The notes under the pieces: model-generated
Database searches by the model: none
Seen by the model: the letters and a program-made list of their open reading frames with translations, nothing else
What the model was told of the DNA's origin: nothing
Origin: Lateolabrax maculatus
Taxonomy: Eukaryota; Chordata; Actinopteri; Acropomatiformes; Lateolabracidae
Direction of reading: 5' to 3'
Length of the DNA stretch: 64,000 nucleotides
NCBI GenBank assembly: GCA_031216445.1
Contig: CM062214.1
Location: 19,335,001 to 19,399,000, forward strand
Part shown: positions 26,640-37,510 of the stretch, piece after piece
How positions within the stretch are numbered: position 1 is the stretch's first letter
Layout: the number at the start of each line of letters is the position of its first letter
Position numbers and translations under genes: made by a program

Positions 26640-27100
26640 AGGCGACACGTTTCTTACCTCAAAGCGCAGCTCGGTGCCGAAACCCTCTGGCTGTGACAGG
26701 CTGTTTCCCCTCGCGAAAAAAAAAAAAAACGTCTCTTAACAGCCGATCTGAGGGACTGCTGGAGGTTAAGCGCTCGAGTAAAGAAAGAGGAGAAACTGCA
26801 GAATCAGCTGCGATTGTCCGCGGAGGCGATCTTTGCGACACGCAGCGTCCCGACGCGTAAAATCCAGCGCTCCCGAGATCTGCGATCCCAATTTGGACAA
26901 GCATGCAGTGTTGAGGTGGGAGGGCTGGGGGTGGTGGTGGTGGTGGGGGGGGACTGGTATGCAAACAGTTTTCGTGAAGTCACTGGGAGCTGAGAGGCTC
27001 ATCCAGGCTGCGATCCGCTCCGGAGGGCGGAGACTCTCCTCCGACGTGCACGCCTCCGGTTCACCTTCTCTATTGTCACTCCCGCGCGGCTGTTAGGCTC
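26640..27100 (-). promoter_or_regulatory. tspan18: CpG-island-like promoter region of tspan18
   Basis: This is the densest cluster of CpG dinucleotides in the window, with many CGs in CGCGAA, TCCGCGG, ACGCGTAAA, GCGCTCCCG and CCCGCGCGG contexts, standing out against AT-rich surroundings. A GGGCGG Sp1-type box is at 27025-27030 and a G-rich tract at 26917-26952. I see no convincing TATA box on the minus strand, as expected for a CpG-island promoter. Its position upstream of the tspan18 first coding exon and next to a minus-strand donor makes it the likely tspan18 promoter. Confidence 0.6.
26658..26960 (-). other. tspan18: Predicted tspan18 non-coding first exon (5'UTR)
   Basis: On the minus strand a CpG-rich stretch ends in a consensus donor, TTTGAG|GTAAGA, with the last exon base at 26658. 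It is the best donor in the only CpG-dense block of the window. It lies upstream of, and on the same strand as, the first coding exon, which itself carries only 33 nt of 5'UTR and a clean acceptor, so at least one upstream non-coding exon is required. The transcription start is not visible; the upper boundary is an estimate. A weaker alternative donor, CAG|GTAGGG, occurs at 26341|26340. Confidence 0.5.
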
Positions 27101-27631
27101 ATTGAGGGCAGGGCAGCACAGGCAGAGGCAGTCAAACTGTGGCATTTGCCATCTGCATCAGCAGCACTGAATGGCATGTCAGACTTTGTACCTTTTGAAT
27201 TTAAGTTACTTTATCCAAAAGGTAAATTCTCGTCCTTGATTTGTTTCCTTCACTGTGGGGCCACATGGGTGTTTTCAGGTTAAAGGAGCAACAGCATTTT
27301 GGTGAAATAGCCTACGCTCAGGCCTCTTCGCTTTCTTGCAGAGACTTGAGGCAGATTTTGAGTTGGACGCAGGTTCTGCGCGAAGCCTTAGGCCCAGTCT
27401 ACGCGAGTGGCCTTTGCTGTTGTGAGCGTTTCTACTTGGGCCTGGTGCGTCTGCCTGGCTTCTGCCATTACAACCCCCAAAAGTCTCCATGCCACTGTGT
27501 TGGCTTTATTCATGTAGCTACTTCACACAGTGACGACTGAAACTGAGCGGATCGTGTTGGAGATGGAGCTAATAATTGGTTAAAAAACAGTTACACCCTA
27601 CTTTTACTGAAATGACTGAAACACAGGACCT

Positions 27632-27713
27632 CAGATATGAGAGTGGTATCGATCCTCTCATCTGACTTTGGGCAAGAAAGCGAATATGCTTATTCCCAAA
27701 AACTATTGCTTTA
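27632..27713 (+). repeat. Dispersed teleost repeat, family C, end fragment
   Basis: GAGAGTGGTATCGATCCTCTCATCTGAC followed by GGCAAGAAAGCGAATATGC is the terminal block of a repeat I know from percomorph genomes (GAGTGGTATCGATC...CAAGAAAGCGAATA). Other parts of the family occur at about 30301-30480, 37275-37510 (reverse), 38915-38990 and 43880-44262. Confidence 0.65.
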
Positions 27714-29419
27714 ATTTAGAAAAAAGTTTAGTTTTTTTCAATTGTAAAGTCATTATTATCAGAATAAAGTCAGAATAAAAACTATTTGATCCTAATTCTG
27801 ACTTTATCCTGTTTCTTTGTGTTCCAAGATTTACCTCAGATATCAGAACATTTTTCATGTGGCTCTTATCTTTCTGTACAGTTTGCTGTTACTCTCAGAG
27901 GGGAAGTGCCTTTTCTTTTGAAGTGTGGGACATCATTATGTTTATCCTGATAATCTTTCATACACAGAGACATGGTGGAAGTCAACATCGTATTTATACA
28001 GATCAGACAAGATGCAGTCATCACTTGGGGGGAAAGTAATGAAAAAGTTTTGCAACACAGAGTACAACAAATTGCTGCTTCTACAGAGTATCCTAAGGGA
28101 TAAAGTAATATTATGTTTGTGAGAGTAATGAGTATTGCTTTATTGAGAAACAAGCTCAACACTGTTTTTGATTCCAGCAACAGATAAGTGACAACTCTCA
28201 GATAGACAGCTGATAGTTATTGTTTGTCCCTTGTTAATTATTCATGCTGTGTGCCTCTCTAACAGCCAGAAAACAAGAGGAGTGCTTTTGTTTCGGGTTT
28301 GGAGGGGGTGAGAGGGGGGCCCTGAAGTGTTTTCTATCCCTCTGTGCTCCTCATGTCACAAAATCTACTACAGATGGAGAGCAAGATAAGCGCTCCAGAG
28401 ACTGATCTTTTCGCCTTCTCCTCTAAGGTCGTGACACTGACATTCCCAGTGGCATACGTGATACGTCCAACCCCCAGCCTCCTTGTGTTTTCTCCTGATC
28501 CCTTTTTCTTGTTGGCCCTTAGGAATTTTGCCATTTTAAGAGCATTTTGAAGTAAAAAATAAACGACAAGCAGCGGCTTAAAGTGAAGTTTTTAACAAGG
28601 CAGAGATTATCTTATGGAATGGCTGGATTCAAAGACTCGTCAGGAGCCTGGTTCAGACATGGGGCCTCCGTCTGTGTAAGAAAAGTATCACAGGAATGGC
28701 TTGGCGGCAGAGAGAGCAGCTGTGAGGTATTTTCTTTTTGGCTCCTTGGGTATTTTCAGAGGGCTCAGAGAGTAAAGAAAGACTGAGGTGAATCACTAAC
28801 TAAACCTCCTCCTCCCCCCGCCTCTGGGCGCTCGCATGGATCACTGGTGTTGGGGAGAAGTCCTCTCTCCAGGCCCCCCACGGTTCAGTTCAGTGATTAT
28901 TTGTTTTTCTTTGCTAATCAGTGATTGATCAACACATGTAGTGATCTGTGGTCGTTGGGATGTAGTGCACCGGTCAATACACAGCTCCGAAAGCAGTTTA
29001 CAGTCTCAGGTTTTGACCTTTCAGTGATGGTCTGAGTAACTTTTCAGGAATCAAAGGAAACATTTTAAATTGACTCAGATCTTAAACTCATTCAAGAAAG
29101 GATTTTACAAAAGAGAACTGGGATGCGATTTACCCTCCAAACTCTAATTAATGACATTTGAGGTGACTCAGATGAGGAGATGGAAGGTTTTGCTGCTGCA
29201 GGGAACAAGTAGAACAAACTATTCATTTCACTGAAAGCTTCCAATGAAGCCATGTGGATGTTAAACCTGGGGGTATTTCGAATGCACAGTATCCATTATG
29301 TGTGCAAAAATCATTTTAAACCCATTTTTTTGCTGGCATGATTTGGTGTACAGTCTACTTGTTCCTCCTACATCCAAGCTGCTGGCAATAAAATTTACTC
29401 TTGTGTCCATGTTAATCAT

Positions 29420-29422
<3 letters not shown>

Positions 29423-29452
<30 letters not shown>
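29423..29452. repeat. (AC)15 microsatellite
   Basis: 30 bp of perfect AC in intergenic DNA. Confidence 0.95.
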
Positions 29453-29454
<2 letters not shown>

Positions 29455-29970
29455 ATAGGCAGTCTATGCTAGTTCCTCACATGCACATTCTTATCGCACA
29501 CAAACCCATTTAATTCAATTGACACAGCCCGCGCTTCAATTTCACACACATAGCATCATACCACATGCTATCTCATTAAACAGGCTGTGGACATGCTTCA
29601 CGAGCTCTCACAAAGTAGGCCTTATTGTTGTGCACACACACACAGATGCACACAGGGGATGTAGTCTTAAGGAATTTCCCCGACAACAGCATAGGAGTAA
29701 TTTAATTATTTTTTGCATTTTTTTTGGAAATGTGATGCTGGATTGTTTTTTCTTTAAATGTTTTGTTAATATGTAAATATTAAGACCCTGGATGTAATTT
29801 CATCATTCTGTGGAGATAAAAATGTCTTTTCCCAATGTTGAAACATGTTGTGCAGGTTTAAAATGGCATAAAAGCACCATTGCAACTGTGCAGCCTCTTT
29901 TCTCTTGACACTGACATACATGGGAACTATGCTTATTTGCTTTCTTGCTGAGATTGATACCACTCGTATA

Positions 29971-30290
29971 CAGCTGCAATAAACAATTATTTACATTATC
30001 AGTTCATCCTCAATCCTCCTTTTTCAATTAATCAATTAATCATTTAGTCTATAAAATGTCCGAAAATAGTGAAATTTTCCTGTGATAATTTCCCCGAGCC
30101 CTTGGTGATATCTTCAGAGTGCTTCTTCTGTCCGACCAACAGTCCAAAGCCAAAATATCTTCAATTAACAATGATAAAAATCAGTGAAAAGCAGAAAATC
30201 CTCACACCAGAGGAACGTATGAAATGAATTAAGAATTGATTATCAAAACTGTGCCAATTAAGTTCCTGTCAACTAATTGGTTTAGCTCTA
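29971..30290. repeat. Family A repeat, full-length-like copy
   Basis: It starts CAGCTGCAATAAACAATTAT, carries TTAGTCTATAAAATGTCCGAAAATAG and CCAACAGTCCAAAGCC, and ends CAACTAATTGGTTTAGCTCTA. It is the best preserved copy in the window. A family C fragment begins about 10 bp after it. Confidence 0.8.
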
Positions 30291-30300
30291 GTGTTAAGTT

Positions 30301-30480
30301 TGTAGCTAGTGCCAGGATGCGATTATCTTAGCTTAGCAAAAAGACAGAGAGCAAACTTTGTGGAGTCTCCACAAATTGCCTGGCAACCTCACGGTGACGA
30401 CAAGACTCGAAGACACTGTGTCCGGCGGTCCAGCCACTGCAAGAAATATTTCCACAACATAATGCCCCATAAGATTACTT
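30301..30480 (+). repeat. Family C repeat fragment adjoining family A
   Basis: Blocks GATTATCTTAGCTTAGCAAAAAGAC, TGGCAACCTCACGGTGACGAC and CCACTGCAAGAAATATTTCC match the order and wording of family C (TTAGCTTAGC.. AAGAC, CCTGGCAACC, GCCAAGAAATA). The copy is degenerate with internal deletions. Confidence 0.5.
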
Positions 30481-33355
30481 ATAATTATTCTTTTTAAATG
30501 CAAATTTCCTGCAGGCATCAGACACAGACTCAGTGATTGAAAATAAACTGTTCAGATTAGGCTCACATTCACAAAAAGGCAATTAAAAAGTTATTTGGCA
30601 ACTTAAAAAAGAAATAGAGCAGAAATCACAGCAGGAGGATGAGTCACAAAACACTGATGATTGCTTTTATGATTCACTCATTTAAATTGTTTTATTTCAT
30701 TTGCTCGAGCAAACAAACAGAGCCATGGAGGTCTTTTCCCCGACTATGCGGTTTGACTCCCATTATTCTGATAAATGTATCATCCCTGCGACACACACAG
30801 ACATACATAAACACAGATGCACACACAAAGACGTTGAACACACCCTTGCAGCCTCAATCTGTCAGGGGGCATCAGCCAGCGCCCAGGGGAAACGTGCCAT
30901 GCCTCACAGCTTCCTGCCCCCTCCATGACTCCAGGAAAAGGATCAAACTGTGAGACAGGGTGTAGATGGGCAAAAGTCATCTCCTGGTTACCCTTTAGGG
31001 GAACCGCACACACACATATTCAGTTACACGACTGCTGAATAAGCTTGCAGTCCTTAATTTTCCATTGTATTGTCTGAGTCATAACTTGATTTTCCAGAAC
31101 TGAACTTCAACGTGTATATGTCTTTTTGGAAAATAGTTATCCTTAACCTAGATATTAAAGCAGAAACCATCTTCATGAGACAAGTGGCAAACATTCCCCC
31201 CCACCCAAGAATTTGTCTCAGACACCATTCAAAATCAGTGTGCTTTCACATTAAATCATCTGTGAATTCATGCATCTCCATCTGGCTTAGTGAGCCTGCT
31301 TGTGTCTGTCACATAGCCAAGCTGACAGAGAAGGGGTAGAGGAAGGTGACAATAGAAATGACAGTCTCACTCTTAAGCTGGAAGGTAATGAATCATCTTT
31401 ATTTAGAAACACTTTTATCTTAACAACTCCTGGTTATGCTGCGTGTTACCTGGCTGTAACCTAGCAACAAGCCCTCAACACTTAGAGGAGTATTTGGTCG
31501 AATATGTATAAAGAGGCGTAAAAAAGAAATTCAGAGTATTACATGCTGAATCTGGAATTAGAAAGCTTTTAGAAGTATCTTTAATGCTTTCTGTATTGAG
31601 CTGTGCTGTGTTTCAGTTTGACTTTTTCTCAGTTTCTGTGTGCATTCCTCTGCATTAAACACACCTGTAGGCAGTTCAGTGTGAGTGTTTTCTCTACCTT
31701 AATAATTACTTGTCTACCTGCTGTAGCTCAGTCACTGACAGGAGCCTGAGGACACGAGAAAGAGTGAGGAAGGAAGAGTGGGATGGAAAGCAGGGAAAGA
31801 CTGAGATGTATGTCAATCTGTCCAGATATTCTATAGACCTCTTCTTTCAGGAATAGGAACATCTGCTAGGACTGAGTTTATCCAAGCAGCGAGAAAACAC
31901 ACACGAGGCACCGTGGCTGTAGAGTGAGAGGAAATGGAGAGTGTAAAGATGGAAACAAGGAATGACCGGACCATTTTTGCCCTTGTTCCCTCTTCATGTA
32001 CAGTAAGTGTGCTGACTGACTCTCCCCCCATCCTTCCCACCCCTCTTGAGTGCAGCCATTTCTTTCCCGTCTTGCGGCCACAGGCCAAGCGTGGCTGAAC
32101 TCCCTCCATGTACTGTACCTCCAGTGTTCCCAGGAGGATGAACTGGCTGGTGAATGGAGGAAAGTAGGCCAGGGGAGCCACCGCTGCGTCCCCTCCTCCT
32201 CTAGAAATCTGATTCACTGGGAGGGAACGATCTATTTGTCAGTCACACAGAATTTCTCTCCTCCTCCATTTCATGTGGGGATTTAATTTTCCTCAGATGG
32301 AACATGCATTGTTAAATCTGGAGATTTATTTCTTATATACACTCAATTGCTGTATGTGTGCTATACATTTGGTGTGTGTTTTGACATCACTCTTTAGTTT
32401 AATTCAAACAGGTCTGAGCCACATCTTCTGTCACAGGACTGTGGTTATGTGTGCAGCACAAGTTGGGAGCTCTGTGGTTATTGGTCCAGCCAAGACACAT
32501 TTTCTGGTCAGGGATTCTGGGAAGGTGGAACTGTGGGATATAAAAGATTTTTAAAAATTAATTATGATTTGTGAATTGAGGTATTGTGGCCCGTTGCACT
32601 GTAAAACATAGTAAGCTGGTTGAACTTAAAAACATAAGAGAAACAGAGGTGTTCGGTTCATGTCTTTAACAACAAATCTGACTATACTGAATCACCTTTA
32701 TCACCTTTATCACTGAATTAATCAGGAGCTTTAAGCAGTGGAGTGGAGTTAGTTAAATAAGTTTGTTTATCCGATCTGAGCCAGTAACCAATGTTCATGA
32801 CATTAGTTAGCAAAACTGGCTGTATTAATCATGTCTTGGTAGCAGTTTATATAGTGATAACAAAAAGTAACAAACTATATAGTCTGTGACTACGAATCTT
32901 TATACTGAACTACAAACAAACTTCAAATCAGCAAAAGGGATCCGTAATTTCCACCTCTAGAGAAAGCTTAATATACATCAATGAACTAAACATTTTCAAT
33001 AAACTTAAGATTCTAGGTTCAGTCCACATTTGTTTTGTCACAATCACATACATTACAGTCACATTTCCCCATACAAACTCTCAGTACAAAGGGTCTGTTC
33101 TTCATTTGCCGCAAAGTCCTTTCAGCTTTGCCTGTTACTTTTGGAGCCAATTGTTTACGAGTGCTAGAACAAACCCAACATGTGAGGTTGCCCTTACAGT
33201 CTTTGTTAATTTACAAGCATATGGAGTTAGGGACTGAAGTGAACACTTACCATCATCAAGGTTAGCTTTGGATTCCTTATTATTGAAGGAAACAACCAAG
33301 GCATAATTGAACATGTATTAAAAGACACACAGCAATTCCCCATCATGAATGTTTT
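30481..33355. other. Intergenic DNA, nothing recognised
   Basis: No exon, RNA gene or recognised repeat. There is short imperfect AC-rich sequence near 30789-30833. Open frames here overlap on both strands and lack coding character. Confidence 0.5.
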
Positions 33356-33359
33356 CTTC

Positions 33360-33765
33360 AAATTATAAAAAAGGGTCACAATAGATAAATGTATTTATCA
33401 GGATAAAACCCTTGGGATGCATCAACTTGTTTTCAAGGGGATCCCAAAATATACACTCCCACAAACAAACAGATAAGACAATACAAATCCCAACATAGCA
33501 ATACAAAAGAAAAGTACAACAATCGACTCAGTAACAAAAACAAAAGAGAACCTTAGGACAGACACTGACTTCAGAAAAATCAAACTACAAGGAAACCGAT
33601 TGCATTATTGAAAACACATATCATTTCTTTAAGGGTAAGAGAATAAATCATTTTAAATAAGCCAAAAGAAGAATAGAAATAGAAAACAGAAGTGGTCCTA
33701 AAGTAGAACTCTGAGGGACACCTTTTTGCTGAGTTAACAAATCTGCATCCAGCGTGCTGGGAAGT
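33360..33765 (-). mobile_element. Degenerate LINE remnant with reverse transcriptase motif fragment
   Basis: On the minus strand 33660-33730 reads KGVPQSSTLGPLLFSISI, which matches the conserved reverse transcriptase block GVPQGSxLGPLLFxxYI of non-LTR retrotransposons, with G-to-S change. Sequence on its 3' side (33370-33600) has the style of fish LINE 3' regions, including CTTGTTTTCAAGGGGATCC on the plus strand. The residues before the motif do not look like reverse transcriptase, so the element is truncated and rearranged. The clade is not assignable. Confidence 0.45.
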
Positions 33766-35400
33766 CTGTTGAAATGCTGATCATGTCTCTTTACAAATGA
33801 GTTTAATGACCTCTCTGCTTTACATTCATTCAAATCATCATCATAAGTCACAAGACTTCAAGTCAGAGGAGTTCCTGTTTATAGGTATTCCTCTGTGATA
33901 TTTTACAGTGTACTTTGGTGACACTTGTACAGAAGCCCGGATATATCTGGTTTTGAAAGCTTTTAACTGGAGGGCAGTCACCGGGTGTGGAAACAACACC
34001 GTCATGGTGGTCCTGTTGGAGACCCCAGTGACCAAGATTAATGTGGAGACCTGTTAATACAGTTTGAGCTGGGAGCTTTAAGAACCATAGACCTTGCTAC
34101 TATCCCATCCCACCACTAATGTTGTTTTTTCATGTCCACAAGCCCATAATGATGTTCCCAGAGTTTATTTTGGACCTGCTACACTTTACGCTGCAGCCTT
34201 TTACAGATGCCCAGGTAATTTTCCTCTTTCCCTTCAGAGAGCTACTATACATAAATGAAATATGGATGCAGCTCGGGATCAACTCCAGCGGCATCCAATC
34301 TCTTGAATCAACTTTGGGGATGTTTCCCTGCCAACTCCTGCTTGGATACCAACACTTCCTTAGCAACTGCATGGCCAGCGGCTATATATGTGCATTTAAT
34401 TCTGACAGGAGCTGCAGGGCTCAGCTGTTGATGGAACACAGTTATCCTTTTTCTCATTACTGTCTGCTCTATGTGAGATTCACCAGGCCTGAGGACAACC
34501 ATCAGGGACTTACGTGTGTGTGTGTGCACAGTGTGGCCAATAAGGAGAACAGACCTGCTCCTTGGAAACACCTGTCCAATTCTCTGAAGAGACATCTGAG
34601 CATACAAACAAAGGATTTCTTTCTCATCACACTCCAGATGTCATCAGATATGGATGTAAACACAGCTCCCTAAGAAAAATGAAAATCGCTCAAACATGTT
34701 CAAAGTGCCAGAACTCGCATGCATAATTTCATTTGACATCATAAAACACAGATCAGGTGCTCCTCCCACGACGTTTGCTAACCTGTTCCTACATGCGCGA
34801 GAGCTGCAGCCATGCTTTCATTGACAAACAAAGACAGGGAATGCCCAAACATCAGTCTCCAAAACAAAACCTACTGTGCTGTATGGATGTTTATTTTGGT
34901 CCTGTTTCCATGGATAGACGAATAAACACTTCAGGCTGGAGAAACGGTGAGGTCATGTCAAGACACCTTGACATTTTATGTGTTATTTGGATATTTTTGC
35001 TCAACAGACTGTTGGAGTTCTTATTAAACCAACTAGCTGCAAAAATAAAAATATACCTATAAGGTCACGGGTGACCTCGGAGGAGAAAGCAATATAAACA
35101 TTGTATTTCTTTATTGATTCCCCTACCTCCCCATACAGAACTTACTGTAAGTGGGGTCTACTACCAGCCCCTAATGGTCACACAAGGTCAGCAGCACAGG
35201 CTTTCATCTCCTGAAAATCCCTGCAACAAAAAACATTGTGTTCAAAAGCAGCCTTCAGTATTATGTTGCCAACTGAATTCAGCTACACAGGTTGACACAG
35301 GATAAAAATGTAAAATAAAATCTGGAAACATGTACATTTTTATCGACAGACTGTGCAAATTGTTACTACTGAAGATATGTTTTAATTGTTTTATTGTTTG
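33766..35400. other. Intergenic DNA with a long chance open frame
   Basis: No gene recognised. The plus-strand frame at 34119-34673 (184 codons) overlaps two antisense frames, shows no domain, signal peptide or repeat pattern that I recognise, and has no convincing splice partner. I treat it as non-coding. Confidence 0.45.
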
Positions 35401-35404
35401 TTTA

Positions 35405-35640
35405 AAGCTGCTATAATTAACATTTTATAAGGGGATCAAATGTCTACATATATGTGAAATGGGTCGCTCGTAGTGATGAATCCACAGATAATCCCTCAGT
35501 TCCACAGAGCTTTTTGACATCTTTCATCTCATTGTTTGGGTTTAAGGCATAAAACGTTACAGTTGGTTCACTCTCACTGCTCTCATAGCAGAGAGTGAAA
35601 TTTTAGCCCTCATGCTTGCCTCCATAGGGGTTAAAGCCAG
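35405..35640. repeat. Dispersed teleost repeat, family D
   Basis: GCTGCTATAATTAACATTTTATAAG, then GGTCGCTCGTAGTGATGAATCCACAGAT and CTCAGTTCCACAGAGCTTTTTGACATC. I recognise this wording from repeated sequences in percomorph genomes. It has no coding potential and only one copy is seen in this window. Confidence 0.5.
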
Positions 35641-37260
35641 TATTCTGCTCACAACAACAACAACAACCACACTTTATGACCAATAAATAATACATTAAAG
35701 AGAGTTATGTATATTAAATGACCATTTTAAGATTATTGAAATTAATTCAACTAAAATGAAGATAGTGATTACGGCTTGGTCACCTACTTTGGCCGGAAAG
35801 GTCATGTCTCCAACAAGTCTGTGAAAAAAAAGGGGAGTGATGGACAAGAAATGGACAGCAGGGCAAAGATGACACCCATCATGTCTGGGTGATGTGACAC
35901 ATTAATTTACAGATGGATCTCAGTCTCATTATTTGAAGATGTGATTGGTGTCCAAAGATAATTCAGGTGATTGATTGGAATGGTCTCTCATGAGAAAAAG
36001 AGGCACAGTGGTATAATTATTTCTATACAAGGACAAGACGAGGTGAAGGTGGAGAGTCTGATTGAAGGTTTAACCTTGGATCACCATCAGTGGTAATTCA
36101 AAGCTCAACCAATATGCTCAAAGTATTAGCTGTAAATTTTTGTCATATCAAAGTCCTACTTCAAGATCAATCTGTTGTAGCATCAAAGAATAAACAGCAA
36201 ACATGTCACACACCTTATGAGATAGAGGACTTAATGAAAAGGGGAAGCAATGAGTAGAAAAAAGAAAATAGGAAAAGCAAAGCAGCACTAGGTTGGCTCT
36301 TTTTTTTTTTCCTCATGTCAAAACTCAGCAGGCAGTTTCAGGGGAAACACCTGACTGCCGAGTTTCATATAAAAGCTTGTTTTTAAATCATAAATCCAAG
36401 AGCCCATGTCCATCAGGAGAGAATTGATGCCTTTGTCAGTTGGCAGTGTACATATTCTAAAAAAAAAAAAAGGATCTGATTCTTTGATGTGATATTTATA
36501 TTCCCTCAGGATTAATGTTCAATTTGCTCTGACTCCGTGATACCACTCAGAAAGTGACAGATACATGAAACTTTAACGTGAGATGTGGATTCAGGGAATA
36601 CTGCTCATATAAAAAAACGCAAGCAGCCTCCATCAGTTTTTCTCGTTTGAGCTTTACAAGAACACTTGTTGTAAATCTGCTCCCACCTCTCATCTTGTGT
36701 CAAGAGCTTCCAACTCACATGCTTTCCGTTTCTTTATTAAACTGTTTATCCTGAAGGAAAGTGCATTGTTAATTACCACTAATGATACAGATGTTTGATG
36801 CCGGAAGGCTTTGTTCAATAATGAAAGCATTTTCCTCTCTCCTGGCAAGGCTGTGACAAGTTGTACACTACTGGCAGACTGGAACAAATTACTGCTTGTT
36901 TTTTTTTTTGGGAAAACACTGGTCAAAAGATACCACCCACGAGTGTAAAGACATAATATGACCACAGCGTGTCTATTTATGACTTTTGTCATCATTAAAA
37001 GTTTAGACTGTAGAATAGGAAACAATTAGAGAAGAACTGGATAGTTCAGTGCAATATAGACTTCCTCCCTTCTACAGTATGTGGTTACATAGATTTCGGA
37101 GGGCAGGTAGAGAAAGGCCTGATTGTAATCAACCAGCTATTTGACAAAAGTGAGTTTATGTCTTTTCCAAGCCACCAAAACCACTGTGCATTGTATTCTA
37201 GTGACAGCTAGTATCCAGATGAGGCACTATGGTAAAAGTCAAAAAGCATTTGAATAAAGG
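35641..37260. other. Intergenic DNA, nothing recognised
   Basis: AT-rich, with short T and A runs near 36301, 36460 and 36899. No exon or repeat family recognised. Confidence 0.5.
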
Positions 37261-37274
37261 AATAGGGTTCCTCA

Positions 37275-37510
37275 TTTTGGGAAAGCGCTTATTCTCTTAC
37301 AAGTGAGATGAGAAGATTGTTACCACCCTCATTTCTGTACAGTGAGAATGAAGGTTCAACCAGCAGCCGGTTAGCTTGGCTAAATACAAAGACTGGAAAC
37401 GGGGAAACAGCCGTCCTGGCTCTCCTGGTGGTATAGTAGTGGTAGCAAATCTCTGATCTAACCCCCGGCAATACAGTGACTCAAATAGGCTATTTCCCAA
37501 AACTGAGTAC
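37275..37510 (-). repeat. Family C repeat, reverse orientation
   Basis: It contains GGGAAAGCGCTTATTCTCTTAC, GAGATGAGAAGATTG, GGTTAGCTTGGCTAAATACAAAGACTGG and GGAAACAGCC, the family C blocks. The TCGATC/CAAGAAAGCG end lies at low coordinates, so it reads opposite to 27632-27713. Confidence 0.55.

Larger units (their letters stand above)
1234..26657 (-). other. tspan18: tspan18 5'UTR intron, about 25 kb
   Basis: This is the interval between the acceptor of the first coding exon (AG at 1235-1234) and the predicted donor of the non-coding first exon (GTAAG at 26657-26653). No coding exon of any other gene was recognised on either strand. The open frames here, up to 166 codons, have low-complexity or antisense-like composition and no recognisable domain. 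Long, element-rich 5' introns are common in developmental and signalling genes, so this is the likely seat of tspan18 regulatory DNA. Additional small non-coding 5' exons could be hidden here and cannot be seen without transcript data. Confidence 0.6.
27101..29970. other. Intergenic DNA upstream of the tspan18 promoter
   Basis: No gene recognised. It contains a fragment of repeat family C (27632-27713), a 13-bp inverted repeat at 27764-27807, and an AC microsatellite at 29423-29452. The remaining sequence is unremarkable; proximal tspan18 enhancers could lie here but no site can be asserted. Confidence 0.5.

Noticed and set aside
34119..34673. 184-codon plus-strand open frame
   Set aside because: No recognisable domain, overlapping antisense frames of 80 and 99 codons, no promoter, splice or polyadenylation context; a frame this long is not far from chance expectation in 64 kb.
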